In this document: one piece after another, positions 32,895-41,768 of the stretch | Position numbering within the stretch: position 1 is the stretch's first letter | Layout of the letters: each line of letters opens with the position of its first letter | Origin: Streptomyces longhuiensis | GTDB lineage: Bacteria > Actinomycetota > Actinomycetes > Streptomycetales > Streptomycetaceae | Assembly: GCF_020616555.1 (NCBI RefSeq) | Contig: NZ_CP085173.1 | Coordinates: 1,922,001-1,986,000, forward strand | Reading direction: 5' to 3' | DNA length: 64,000 nt | Translations under genes and position numbers: made by a program | Notes under the pieces: model-generated | Told to the model about the DNA's origin: nothing | Seen by the model: the letters and a program-made list of their open reading frames with translations, nothing else | Databases searched by the model: none

Positions 32895-34681
32895 TCGGCC
32901 TGGCGCCACCGGCCTACGACCCGGCGGCCCCGACCACGGCGAACACCCTGCCCGTCGGCGCCCCGGCGACCGTCCGGTCCTACGTCCGCGAGCTGTATCA
33001 GCGGCACCGCCGCGCTTTCCTGCTGCTCATCGGCGTGAACACGATCGCCGTCGTGGCGTCGATGGTCGGCCCCTACCTGCTCGGCGCCCTGGTCCAGGAC
33101 GTCTCCGACGGCAAGGACCGGCTGCGCGTGGAGCATCTGGGCAGCACCATCGCCGTGTTCGTCGTCGCGCTCGTCGTCCAGGCCGTGTTCGTGCGGCAGG
33201 TGCGGCTGCGGGGCGCGATGCTCGGCGAGCGGATGCTGGCGGACCTGCGCGAGGACTTCCTCGTGCGAGCGGTCGGCCTGCCGCCCGGCGTGCTCGAACG
33301 GGCCGGTACCGGTGACCTCCTTTCCCGTATCACCACCGACATCGACCGGCTCGCCAACGCGATGCGCGAGGCCGTTCCCCAGCTGTCCATCGGGGTCGTG
33401 TGGGTGGGGCTGCTCCTCGGCGGTCTCGCGGTGACCGCGCCGCCACTGGCACCGGCGGTCCTCGTTGCGGTACCGCTGCTCGTCGTCGGCTGCCGCTGGT
33501 ACTTCAAGCGGGCCCCGTCCGCCTACCGCTCGGAGGCCGCCGGCTACGCCGCGGTGGCCGCGGCCCTCGCGGAGACCGTCGACGCCGGGCGCACCATCGA
33601 GGCCCACCGGCTCGGCGATCGCCGCGTGGCCATGTCCGACCGGCGCGTCAAGGAGTGGACGGCGTGGGAGCGCTACACGCTCTATCTGCGGTCGGTGTTC
33701 TTCCCGGTCATCAACGCCACCCATGTGACGGTGCTGTGCTCGGTGCTCCTGATCGGCGGCGTCTTCGCGCTCCAGGGCTGGATCGGCGTCGGGCAGCTGA
33801 CCACGGGCGCGCTGATCGCCCAGATGCTGGTCGACCCGCTGGGCCTGATCCTGCGCTGGTACGACGAGCTCCAGGTCGCCCAGGTGTCGCTGGCCCGGCT
33901 CGTGGGGGTCAGGGACATCGAGCCGGAGGCGGGCGACGCCTCGGTGACGCCGGACGGCCGGCACGTGCAGGCCGACGACGTCCACTTCGGGTACCGGGCG
34001 GGCGTCGACGTGCTGCGCCAGGTGTCCCTCGACGTGCGGCCCGGGACGCGGCTCGCGCTGGTCGGGCCGTCCGGGGCGGGCAAGTCCACGCTCGGCCGGC
34101 TGCTCGCCGGTATCTACGCGCCGCGCACCGGACAGGTCACGCTGGGGGGCGCCGAGCTCTCCCGGATGCCCGCCGAGCGCGTGCGCTCGCATGTGGCGCT
34201 GGTCAACCAGGAGCACCACGTCTTCGTCGGTTCCCTGCGCGACAATCTGCGGCTCGCGCGCACCGGGGCCGAGGACGCCGAGCTGTGGGCGGCTCTCGGC
34301 GCGGTCGACGCGGACGGCTGGGCGCGGGCGCTCACGGGGGGCCTCGACACCGAGGTCGGGTCGGGTGCGGTGGCGCTGACCCCGGCGCAGGCGCAGCAGA
34401 TCGCCCTGGCGCGCCTGGTCCTCGCCGATCCGCACACCCTGGTCCTGGACGAGGCGACCTCGCTGCTCGATCCTCGGGCGGCCAGGAACCTGGAGCGTTC
34501 GCTCGGCAGGGTCCTGGACGGCCGCACGGTCGTCGCGATCGCCCACCGGCTGCACACCGCGCACGACGCGGATGTGATCGCCGTGGTCGAGGAGGGGCGG
34601 ATCAGGGAGCTCGGCAGCCACGACCAGCTGGTCGCGGCCGACGGTGCGTACGCGGCGCTGTGGCGGTCCTGGCACGGGTGA
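32891..34681 (+). CDS. Heterodimeric ABC exporter, subunit B, with degenerate signature motif
   Basis: 596 residues; ATG overlaps the stop of subunit A (ATGA). Six-helix exporter domain, then an ATPase with good Walker A (GPSGAGKST, about 392-400), Q-loop VNQEHHVFVG, Walker B LVLDEATSLLD and switch His AHRLH. The signature motif is lost: LTPAQAQQIALARL in place of LSGGQ. Subunits A and B thus complement each other: Walker A/B of B faces LSGGQ of A to give one working ATP site, while the other site is dead twice over. This is typical of asymmetric exporters, here carried further than usual. Confidence 0.94.
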   Translation: MIGLAPPAYDPAAPTTANTLPVGAPATVRSYVRELYQRHRRAFLLLIGVNTIAVVASMVGPYLLGALVQDVSDGKDRLRVEHLGSTIAVFVVALVVQAVFVRQVRLRGAMLGERMLADLREDFLVRAVGLPPGVLERAGTGDLLSRITTDIDRLANAMREAVPQLSIGVVWVGLLLGGLAVTAPPLAPAVLVAVPLLVVGCRWYFKRAPSAYRSEAAGYAAVAAALAETVDAGRTIEAHRLGDRRVAMSDRRVKEWTAWERYTLYLRSVFFPVINATHVTVLCSVLLIGGVFALQGWIGVGQLTTGALIAQMLVDPLGLILRWYDELQVAQVSLARLVGVRDIEPEAGDASVTPDGRHVQADDVHFGYRAGVDVLRQVSLDVRPGTRLALVGPSGAGKSTLGRLLAGIYAPRTGQVTLGGAELSRMPAERVRSHVALVNQEHHVFVGSLRDNLRLARTGAEDAELWAALGAVDADGWARALTGGLDTEVGSGAVALTPAQAQQIALARLVLADPHTLVLDEATSLLDPRAARNLERSLGRVLDGRTVVAIAHRLHTAHDADVIAVVEEGRIRELGSHDQLVAADGAYAALWRSWHG

Positions 34682-34713
34682 TCGCCCGGGCCGGGCAGGG
34701 GGTGTGCGGCGGC

Positions 34714-35508
34714 TCAGATGACGTTGAGCGCGGCCGCGCACCCCACTCCGCCGAGCAGCATGAACACCGGCATGAGCACCTTGAGCTCGACCCAGCTGCC
34801 CGCTCGGAAGCGCATCACCTTGGGCGGGCCGATCGGGTACCAGCGCTTGCGGCCGATGGGGATGGGCCACAGGACCGGACAGCCGGAGACCGTGAGCGCG
34901 TCCCCGATGTCGTGGACCAGGGCGCCCAGGACGATCGGCAGGCCCAGCCACAGGTACTCCTGGCCGGGCTGTGTGAACAGCCAGTCCGACCCGTTGCCCG
35001 GCTTGTCGAGGATTCCGGCGAGTATCCAGGCGCTGGTCCCGGCGAGCAGCCACACCAGGACGTCGCTGCTGGAGCCGCGTGCCGCCCGCCACAGCAGGCC
35101 CTCGATGGCGAGCACCATGTGGACGAAGAGGAGGGCGAGGACCGCCCAGCGCCCGCCGAAGACCGCCGCGGCCGAGGCGCCGGCTCCGATGAGGACCGCC
35201 CACAGCCAGGTGTGCGTGAGGGTGCGGTGTCCGCCGGAACGGCGCGGGTCGCCCTTCATACGGGTCGCCTTGTAGACCGCGTACGACAGCTTGTCGACGA
35301 TCTCGCACAGGCCGCGCGAGACGGGGCCGAAGGCCCGCGAGATGGTGGCCGCCTTGTGGTCCAGGTCGGGGGCGAGGGCCGCACCCGCGCAGATCAGTGC
35401 CCCGACGAGCACGACGGGCCAGGGCATGGGGTGCCCGGCGGCGGCCGCGGCCGCGCCCACCCCCAGCCAGGCCGCTGCTCCTGACAGCGAGTGTGCCGGT
35501 CCCATCAT
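34714..35508 (-). CDS. Membrane-bound metal-dependent hydrolase (YdjM/DUF457-like)
   Basis: 264 residues from ATG 35508; ATG 35526 adds six. Several membrane helices with conserved polar sites: MGPAHSLSGAAAWLG, LAPDLDHKAATIS, GGHRTLTHTWLWAV and LVHDIGDALTVSG. These His and Asp residues make the metal site of the YdjM (LexA-regulated inner-membrane hydrolase) family. The biochemical substrate is unknown across the family. Convergent with the ABC pair and divergent from the helicase, with 157 bp between. Confidence 0.82.
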   Translation of the reverse strand: MMGPAHSLSGAAAWLGVGAAAAAAGHPMPWPVVLVGALICAGAALAPDLDHKAATISRAFGPVSRGLCEIVDKLSYAVYKATRMKGDPRRSGGHRTLTHTWLWAVLIGAGASAAAVFGGRWAVLALLFVHMVLAIEGLLWRAARGSSSDVLVWLLAGTSAWILAGILDKPGNGSDWLFTQPGQEYLWLGLPIVLGALVHDIGDALTVSGCPVLWPIPIGRKRWYPIGPPKVMRFRAGSWVELKVLMPVFMLLGGVGCAAALNVI

Positions 35509-35665
35509 GGCTGCGTTCCGCCCCATTCCACTTATGCAGGTGCCGAGTTGTCCCCATCGGGGCCACCGCGTCCTGACGCTCCGTCGGCGCCACAGCGTAC
35601 CTTTCGTGATCTTCGTACGGGCAACCGATTGCCGGATCGGGTCGCAAGGCAGGCAAGATGGGGGC

Positions 35666-38179
35666 GTGACCCTTATCGATCAGCTGCCGCAGACCGCCGA
35701 CCCCGACGCCCTCTACGAGGCTTTCGAGTCGTGGGCCGAGGAGCGCGGGATCACCCTCTACCCCCACCAGGAGGAGGCGCTGATCGAGGTGGTGTCGGGG
35801 GCGAACGTGATCGTCTCGACGCCCACCGGGTCCGGCAAGAGCATGATCGCCGCCGGTGCGCACTTCGCGGCGCTCGCCCGGGACGAGGTCACCTTCTACA
35901 CGGCACCGATCAAGGCGCTGGTCTCCGAGAAGTTCTTCGAGCTGTGCAAGCTCTTCGGCACGGAGAACGTCGGCATGCTCACGGGTGACGCGTCGGTCAA
36001 CGCCGACGCCCCCGTGATCTGCTGCACCGCCGAGATCCTCGCGTCCATCGCGCTGCGCGACGGGGCGCGGGCCGACATCGGCCAGGTCGTGATGGACGAG
36101 TTCCACTTCTACGCCGAGGGCGACCGCGGCTGGGCCTGGCAGATTCCCCTGCTCGAACTCCCCCAGGCGCAGTTCATCCTCATGTCGGCGACGCTCGGCG
36201 ACGTCGCCATGTTCGAGAAGGATCTGACGCGGCGCACCGGGCGCCCCACGTCCGTGGTCAGCTCCGCGACGCGTCCGGTTCCCCTCTCCTACGAGTACCG
36301 GCTCACGCCGCTCACGGAGACGCTCACCGAGCTGCTCGACACCCGGCAGGCCCCGGTCTACATCGTGCACTTCACGCAGGCGCAGGCCGTCGAGCGCGCG
36401 CAGGCACTCATGAGCATCAACATGTGCACGCGCGAGGAGAAGGAGAAGATCGCCGACCTGATCGGCAACTTCCGCTTCACCACCAAGTTCGGCCGCAATC
36501 TGTCGCGCTACGTGCGGCACGGGATCGGCGTGCACCACGCGGGCATGCTGCCCAAGTACCGGCGCCTGGTGGAGAAGCTCGCGCAGGCCGGCCTCCTGAA
36601 GGTCATCTGCGGTACGGACACGCTGGGCGTGGGCGTGAACGTCCCCATCCGTACCGTCCTGTTCACCGCTCTGACGAAGTACGACGGGACGCGGGTGCGG
36701 ACGCTGCGCGCGCGGGAGTTCCACCAGATCGCGGGCCGGGCGGGGCGGGCCGGGTTCGACACGGCGGGCCTCGTCGTGGCGCAGGCGCCCGAGCACGTCA
36801 TCGAGAACGAGAAGGCGCTCTCGAAGGCGGGGGACGACCCGAAGAAGCGCCGCAAGGTGGTCCGCAAGAAGGCGCCCGAGGGTTTCGTCGGCTGGACCGA
36901 GAACACCTTCGAGAAGCTGATCGGTTCGGCCCCGGAGCCGCTGACGTCCCGCTTCCGGGTGACGCACATGATGCTGCTCGCGGTCATCGCCCGCCCCGGC
37001 AACGCCTTCGACGCCATGCGCCACCTCCTCGAGGACAACCACGAGCCGCGCAAGCAGCAACTGCGGCACATCCGCCGCGCGATCGCCATCTACCGCTCGC
37101 TCCTCGACGGCGGCATCGTGGAGAAGCTCGACGAGCCCGACCCCACCGGCCGGATCGTGCGTCTGACGGTCGATCTCCAGCAGGACTTCGCGCTCAACCA
37201 GCCGCTGTCGACGTTCGCCCTCGCCTCCTTCGACCTGCTCGACAAGGACTCGCCGTCGTACGCGCTCGACATGGTGTCCGTCGTGGAGTCGACGCTCGAC
37301 GACCCGCGGCAGATCCTCGCCGCCCAGCAGAACAAGGCGCGCGGTGAGGCCGTCGCGGCGATGAAGTCCGACGGCGTCGAGTACGAGGACCGCATGGAGC
37401 GGCTCCAGGAGGTCACGTATCCGAAGCCCCTGGACGAGCTGCTCTACCACGCGTACGACGTGTACCGCAGGAGCCACCCGTGGGTGGGCGACCACCCGCT
37501 GTCGCCGAAGTCCGTGATCCGTGACATGTACGAACGGGCCATGACCTTCACGGAGTTCGTGTCCTTCTACGAGCTCGCCCGCACCGAGGGCATCGTGCTG
37601 CGTTACCTCGCCGGCGCGTACAAGACGCTTGAGCACACGGTCCCCGACGACCTCAAGTCCGAGGACCTCGAGGACCTGATCGCCTGGCTGGGCGAGATGG
37701 TCCGCCAGGTCGACTCCAGCCTCCTCGACGAGTGGGAGCAGCTCGCCAACCCCGAGGTCATGACGGCCGAGGAGGCCCAGGAGAAGGCCGACCAGGTCAA
37801 GCCGGTCACGGCGAACGCGCGCGCGTTCCGTGTGCTCGTCCGCAATGCCATGTTCCGCCGGGTCGAGCTGGCCGCCCTCGACAACGTCGACGAGCTGGGC
37901 GAGCTGGACGCCGACGCGGGCTGGGACGCGGACGCCTGGGGCGAGGCCATGGACACGTACTGGGACGAGTACGAAGATCTCGGCACCGGTCCCGACGCCC
38001 GCGGGCCGAAGCTGCTGCGGATCGAGGAGGACGCCGCGCACGGCCTGTGGCGGGTGCGCCAGACGTTCGCCGATCCGAACGGCGATCACGACTGGGGCAT
38101 CAGCGCCGAGGTCGACCTCGAGGCGTCCGACGCGGAGGGCCGTGCGGTCATCCGCGTCACGGATGTCGGCCAGCTGTAG
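35666..38179 (+). CDS. DEAD/DEAH-box helicase with C-terminal DUF3516
   Basis: 837 residues from GTG 35666 (VTLIDQLPQTADPDALYEAF); the open frame upstream overlaps the divergent promoter region. Superfamily 2 helicase: Walker A TPTGSGKSM at about 53-61, DEFHFY box at about 144, MSATLGD motif III, and C-terminal helicase motif HQIAGRAGRAGFD. The 300-residue C-terminal DUF3516 (TFEKLIGSAPEPL, RMERLQEVTYPKPLDELLY) is typical of an actinobacterial Ski2/Mtr4-like group. An RNA-processing or decay role is plausible but unproven. It is followed 67 bp later by a thioesterase. Confidence 0.93.
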   Translation: MTLIDQLPQTADPDALYEAFESWAEERGITLYPHQEEALIEVVSGANVIVSTPTGSGKSMIAAGAHFAALARDEVTFYTAPIKALVSEKFFELCKLFGTENVGMLTGDASVNADAPVICCTAEILASIALRDGARADIGQVVMDEFHFYAEGDRGWAWQIPLLELPQAQFILMSATLGDVAMFEKDLTRRTGRPTSVVSSATRPVPLSYEYRLTPLTETLTELLDTRQAPVYIVHFTQAQAVERAQALMSINMCTREEKEKIADLIGNFRFTTKFGRNLSRYVRHGIGVHHAGMLPKYRRLVEKLAQAGLLKVICGTDTLGVGVNVPIRTVLFTALTKYDGTRVRTLRAREFHQIAGRAGRAGFDTAGLVVAQAPEHVIENEKALSKAGDDPKKRRKVVRKKAPEGFVGWTENTFEKLIGSAPEPLTSRFRVTHMMLLAVIARPGNAFDAMRHLLEDNHEPRKQQLRHIRRAIAIYRSLLDGGIVEKLDEPDPTGRIVRLTVDLQQDFALNQPLSTFALASFDLLDKDSPSYALDMVSVVESTLDDPRQILAAQQNKARGEAVAAMKSDGVEYEDRMERLQEVTYPKPLDELLYHAYDVYRRSHPWVGDHPLSPKSVIRDMYERAMTFTEFVSFYELARTEGIVLRYLAGAYKTLEHTVPDDLKSEDLEDLIAWLGEMVRQVDSSLLDEWEQLANPEVMTAEEAQEKADQVKPVTANARAFRVLVRNAMFRRVELAALDNVDELGELDADAGWDADAWGEAMDTYWDEYEDLGTGPDARGPKLLRIEEDAAHGLWRVRQTFADPNGDHDWGISAEVDLEASDAEGRAVIRVTDVGQL

Positions 38180-38246
38180 GACCTGACCCGGTCGCGCACC
38201 CCGGACGCAGCGCTCGGAGCGCGGCGCAGAGATGGGAGAACAACGC

Positions 38247-39119
38247 ATGACGAACCCGGCTGAGCGGCTCGTCGACCTGCTCGACCTGGAGCAGATCGAG
38301 GTCAATATCTTCCGGGGCCGCAGCCCGCAGGAGTCCCTGCAGCGGGTCTTCGGTGGCCAGGTGGCCGGCCAGGCGCTCGTCGCGGCGGGCCGCACCACCG
38401 AGGGCGACCGGCCCGTGCACTCGCTGCACGCGTACTTCCTGCGTCCGGGCCGCCCCGGCGTGCCCATCGTGTACCAGGTCGAACGGGTCCGCGACGGCCG
38501 GTCGTTCACGACGCGCCGTGTCACCGCCGTGCAGCAGGGCCGCACGATCTTCAATCTGACCGCCTCCTTCCACAAGCCCGAGGACGGGAGCTTCGAGCAC
38601 CAGCTGCCGCCGGCGCGCGAGGTTCCCGATCCGGAGTCCCTGCCGACGATCGCCGACGAGGTCAAGGCCCATCTGGGCGCGCTGCCCGAGACGTTGGAGC
38701 TCATGGCGCGGCGCCAGCCCTTCGACATCCGGTACGTGGACCGGCTGCGCTGGTCGCCCGAGGACATCGAGAGCGCCGAGCCGCGCAGCGCGGTCTGGAT
38801 GCGCGCGGTCGGGCCCCTCGGCGACGACCCGCTCGTGCACACCTGCGCTCTCACGTACGCGAGCGACATGACCCTCCTCGATGCCGTGCGCATCCCCGTG
38901 GAACCGCTGTGGGGACAGCGCGGTTTCGACATGGCCTCGCTCGACCACGCCATGTGGTTCCACCGTCCTTTCCGTGCGGACGAGTGGTTCCTGTACGACC
39001 AGGAGTCCCCGATCGCGACGGGCGGCCGCGGTCTGGCGCGCGGCCGGATCTACGACGCCGCCGGACACCTCCTCGTGTCCGTGGTGCAAGAAGGCCTCTT
39101 CCGGAAGCTCGGGGAGTGA
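38247..39119 (+). CDS. tesB: Acyl-CoA thioesterase II (TesB)
   Basis: 290 residues, normal TesB length. Double hot-dog fold: FGGQVAGQALVAAGRT, HSLHAYFLRPGRP, FTTRRVTAVQQGRTIFNLTASF in the first half, and LTYASDMTLLDA, SLDHAMWFHRPFRADEWFLYDQESP in the second, with the conserved Asp/Thr/Gln catalytic network. It hydrolyses medium- and long-chain acyl-CoA. Start ATG 38247 has GGGAGAA upstream; ATG 38232 would add five residues. Its stop overlaps the next start (GTGA). Confidence 0.95.
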   Translation: MTNPAERLVDLLDLEQIEVNIFRGRSPQESLQRVFGGQVAGQALVAAGRTTEGDRPVHSLHAYFLRPGRPGVPIVYQVERVRDGRSFTTRRVTAVQQGRTIFNLTASFHKPEDGSFEHQLPPAREVPDPESLPTIADEVKAHLGALPETLELMARRQPFDIRYVDRLRWSPEDIESAEPRSAVWMRAVGPLGDDPLVHTCALTYASDMTLLDAVRIPVEPLWGQRGFDMASLDHAMWFHRPFRADEWFLYDQESPIATGGRGLARGRIYDAAGHLLVSVVQEGLFRKLGE

Positions 39120-39664
39120 CCGGCGCCGTCGACCGGGACGCGTCGCTCGCCCGGGCCGTGCGGCTGCGCGAGGACGGTCTGCGCGAGGAGGCCCGCGAGC
39201 AACTCGTCGCGCTGTCCGCCCGATTCCCCGACGACGCCGAGGTCGCGTACCAGACGGCCTGGGTCCACGATGCCCTCGGGCTCGAGGCGGACGCCGTTCC
39301 GTACTACGTGCGGGCACTCGCCGGCTCAGGCCTGAGTGCGGACGAGCGGCGTGGCGCTCTGCTCGGCCTCGGCAGCACGTACCGCACTCTCGGCCGCTAC
39401 CCGGAGGCGGTCGCCACGCTGAGCGGCGGCGTCACCGAGTTCCCGGAGGACAACGCCCTTCAGACGTTCCTGGCCATGGCCCTGTACAACGTGGGCCGCG
39501 CGCACGACGGGATGCGGCTGCTGCTGACCGTTCTCGCGGAGACGAGCGGCGATCCTGACCTCATCGCGTACCGGCCGGCCATCGAGCACTACGCCAAGGA
39601 CCTCGATGCCACGGATCTCGACGCCACCGGCCTCGACGCCACAGGTCTCAGCGCCGACGGGTAG
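39116..39664 (+). CDS. Tetratricopeptide repeat protein
   Basis: 182 residues from GTG 39116, overlapping tesB by 4 bp, so translation is coupled. Helical TPR-like repeats: ARAVRLREDGLREEAREQLVALSARFPDDAEVAYQTAWV, LLGLGSTYRTLGRYPEAVATLSGGVTEFPEDNALQTFLAMALYNVGRAHDG. Such proteins mediate protein contacts. The C-terminus ends in a short repeat, LDATDLDATGLDATGLSADG, coded by near-identical 15-base units. Common neighbour pair with TesB in Streptomyces as I recall; function unknown. Confidence 0.85.
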   Translation: MTGAVDRDASLARAVRLREDGLREEAREQLVALSARFPDDAEVAYQTAWVHDALGLEADAVPYYVRALAGSGLSADERRGALLGLGSTYRTLGRYPEAVATLSGGVTEFPEDNALQTFLAMALYNVGRAHDGMRLLLTVLAETSGDPDLIAYRPAIEHYAKDLDATDLDATGLDATGLSADG

Positions 39665-39701
39665 GCCCGCACTCCCGAACTACCGCCGCCACAGGCCCGG
39701 T

Positions 39702-40688
39702 TCAGGCTCCTCTGCGGCGGAGCCAGCCGAGCAGTCCGCGCGATGGGCGGGGTGGCTCGGCCTCGGTCGGACGCTGCTCGCCCGTCCCGGTCGCCCCTTG
39801 TGTCGGCGCGAGATCCGGCTCCGGCGGGGCCACTCCATTGGAGTACGTGGTCGGCGCGGGTGGTTGCTGGTGCGCGGCGACCGGAGTGCCCGCGTTCGGT
39901 CGCGGCGCGGGCCGCAGGCGTCGCGCCTCCGCCAGGCTGAGCAGCAGGCTCGCCCTGAGCCAGCTGATCTCGTGCGGGTCGTCCGCTGTCATGATCCGCT
40001 CGGCGATGCGCGCCGATGGCGAGTCGGGCGCGCCGTGTCCGGTCGACTCGGGGCGCAGCTTGCTCAGATAGCCGCGCTCGTACGGGCACTTGACGAGGTC
40101 CAGGACCGTCACCGGGTCCAGGAGGGACGCGACGGCGGCGGCGCGCTCCCATGCGTCGGCGCTCTGCCCGAGCAGGTGGCCCGCGTGCCGCGACCGCCAG
40201 TTCCGGGGCCGTAGGTCGATCCCCGCTTCGAGGCGGGCGCGCATTCGGTCGGGTGCGCGTCCTGTCATCAGCGGTGCGTTGACCTCGGCCGCCGCGAACT
40301 CCCTCAGCTCTTCGGCCAGATAGAGCCAGACCACAGCCCTGTAGCGATTGAGGTAGAAGCGCACCGGCGTCAGCATCCCCGCGCGGGCGAGCCGGGTGAA
40401 CCTGGCCGTGGTGATGTCCATGAGGCCCGCGCCTTCCGTGGTCCCCACGGCCCGGACATGCTCCCGCAGCGAGTCCGGGAAGCCCGCGGTGTCGCGCAAC
40501 CGCTCGATCTCCTCGCGGGCCACACGGCGGCGCCCGCCGTCGTGGGCCGGTACGGTGCGGACGCGTCCGAGTCGTACCGCCAGCTCGAACTCTCCCCGTT
40601 TCAGCCCCAGTTCGCGAGCCGCCCTGCTCTGTGCGAGCGAGGCCGCAGGTACCCGCGTGGCCGGTGTCGCGATGGTGTCGCCACCCAT
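39702..40688 (-). CDS. DUF6397-like protein with helix-turn-helix character
   Basis: 328 residues from ATG 40688, with GGGGGAGA upstream; the frame is open further 5' but without protein-like sense. The N-terminus resembles a DNA-binding arrangement: AARELGLKRGEFELAVRLGRVRTVP, GRRRVAREEIERL, ITTARFTRLARAGMLTPVRFYLNRYRAVVWLYLAEELREF, like stacked excisionase-type winged helices. The last 70 residues are Pro/Thr-rich and end basic (GLLGWLRRR). I recall this as the Streptomyces DUF6397 family. Its place 110 bp behind an LC7 gene suggests a link with GTPase-type signalling. Confidence 0.75.
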   Translation of the reverse strand: MGGDTIATPATRVPAASLAQSRAARELGLKRGEFELAVRLGRVRTVPAHDGGRRRVAREEIERLRDTAGFPDSLREHVRAVGTTEGAGLMDITTARFTRLARAGMLTPVRFYLNRYRAVVWLYLAEELREFAAAEVNAPLMTGRAPDRMRARLEAGIDLRPRNWRSRHAGHLLGQSADAWERAAAVASLLDPVTVLDLVKCPYERGYLSKLRPESTGHGAPDSPSARIAERIMTADDPHEISWLRASLLLSLAEARRLRPAPRPNAGTPVAAHQQPPAPTTYSNGVAPPEPDLAPTQGATGTGEQRPTEAEPPRPSRGLLGWLRRRGA

Positions 40689-40798
40689 GTCTGATCTCCC
40701 CCGTGAGTCGTGATCGCTCCCGGGAAAAACCGTAGCCCGAAGGCCGCCCGCGCCGCTGAGCCTGTGGATAACTCTGACCGGACCAACGTCTATGCAGG

Positions 40799-41197
40799 TC
40801 AGGAGCCTTCTGCTCGGCGGGCTCCCACGCCGAGGTGCTCGCCGACCCGATTGACGAGCAGCGTCATCTCGTAGGCGACCTGGCCGATGTCGGCCTCGGC
40901 CGAGCTGAGGACGCACAGACAGCTGCCGTCGCCCGCCGCCGTCACGAAAAGGACGGCGTCGTCGAACTCGACCATGGTCTGCCGGACGCCACCGGCACCG
41001 AAGTGCCGCCCGGATCCCTTGGCCAGGCTGTGCAGACCGGACGACACGGCCGCCAGATGCTCGGCGTCCTCCCGCCTGAGGTCGCTGCTCGCTCCGGTGA
41101 CCAGACCGTCGTTGGACAGGACAAGGGCGTGGCGCACGTGCTCGACACGCTCTGTCAGGTCGTCCAGCAGCCAGCCGAGCCCCTCGTTGTCCGCCAT
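40799..41197 (-). CDS. Roadblock/LC7 domain protein, extra paralogue of the conservon B protein
   Basis: 132 residues. Very like the conservon LC7 protein at 42803-43240: both have LDDL..RV..(V/L)RHA(L/V)VLSNDGL, REDAEHLAAV.SG.HSLAKG, GRHFGAGGVRQTMVE and GDGSCL.VLS.A.ADIG. LC7 proteins bind small GTPases. This copy is outside the conservon, separated from it by the PPOX gene, and probably transcribed with the DUF6397 gene. Ribosome site GGGAGA. May compete with or replace CvnB. Confidence 0.92.
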   Translation of the reverse strand: MADNEGLGWLLDDLTERVEHVRHALVLSNDGLVTGASSDLRREDAEHLAAVSSGLHSLAKGSGRHFGAGGVRQTMVEFDDAVLFVTAAGDGSCLCVLSSAEADIGQVAYEMTLLVNRVGEHLGVGARRAEGS

Positions 41198-41293
41198 GAT
41201 CCCGTCTCCCCCATTCCCGATCGCTCCCCTACCCGGAGGATCTGTCTCGCCAGCCTTCCCCACGCCCGGCGTCTCGGCAAGCAGGATGACCCC

Positions 41294-41722
41294 ATGGCAC
41301 ACAAGATGACCGATGAGGAATGGCGGGCGTTCGTCTCCGAGGGGACCCGTACCGCCAAGCTGTCCACCGTGCGGCCCGACGGCAGCCCGCACGTCGCGCC
41401 CGTCTGGTTCGTCCTCGACGGCGAGGACCTCCTGTTCAACACCGGCAAGGACACCGTGAAGGGCCGCAATCTCGCCCGGGACAACCGGGTGGCCCTGTGC
41501 GTGGACGACGATCGGCCACCGTTCTCCTTCACGGTGATCGAGGGCCGCGCCGAACTCATCGAGGACCTGGGGCAGTTGCGGGACTCGGCCGCCAGGATCG
41601 GCGGGCGTTACATGGGCGAGGACCGCGCCCAGGAGTTCGGCGAGCGCAACGGCGTGCCCGGCGAGCTCCTGGTACGCGTGCGGATCGAGAAGGTCGTGGC
41701 GCTGGCAGGGCTCGCCGACTGA
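41294..41722 (+). CDS. PPOX-class F420-dependent oxidoreductase
   Basis: 142 residues, split-barrel flavin fold: TRTAKLSTVRPDGSPHVAPVWFVLDGEDLLFNTGKDTVKGRNLARDNRVALCVDDD and VRIEKVVAL. The G-K-T-V-K-G-R-N-L block is that of F420-using members of the pyridoxamine-oxidase family, which reduce or oxidise small molecules. Divergent from the LC7 gene (96 bp gap) and convergent with the conservon GTPase. Functional link to these is not evident. Confidence 0.9.
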   Translation: MAHKMTDEEWRAFVSEGTRTAKLSTVRPDGSPHVAPVWFVLDGEDLLFNTGKDTVKGRNLARDNRVALCVDDDRPPFSFTVIEGRAELIEDLGQLRDSAARIGGRYMGEDRAQEFGERNGVPGELLVRVRIEKVVALAGLAD

Positions 41723-41768
41723 CGACGGCGCACCGTGCACGGGGCTCGCCGACCGACGACGTCGTACC

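Noticed and set aside
31796..38953. A 2385-codon open frame on the minus strand
   Set aside because: It is antisense to an ABC exporter pair and a helicase with clear motifs. The translation is Arg/Gly/Asp/His-rich with no domain; openness follows from G/C third positions.
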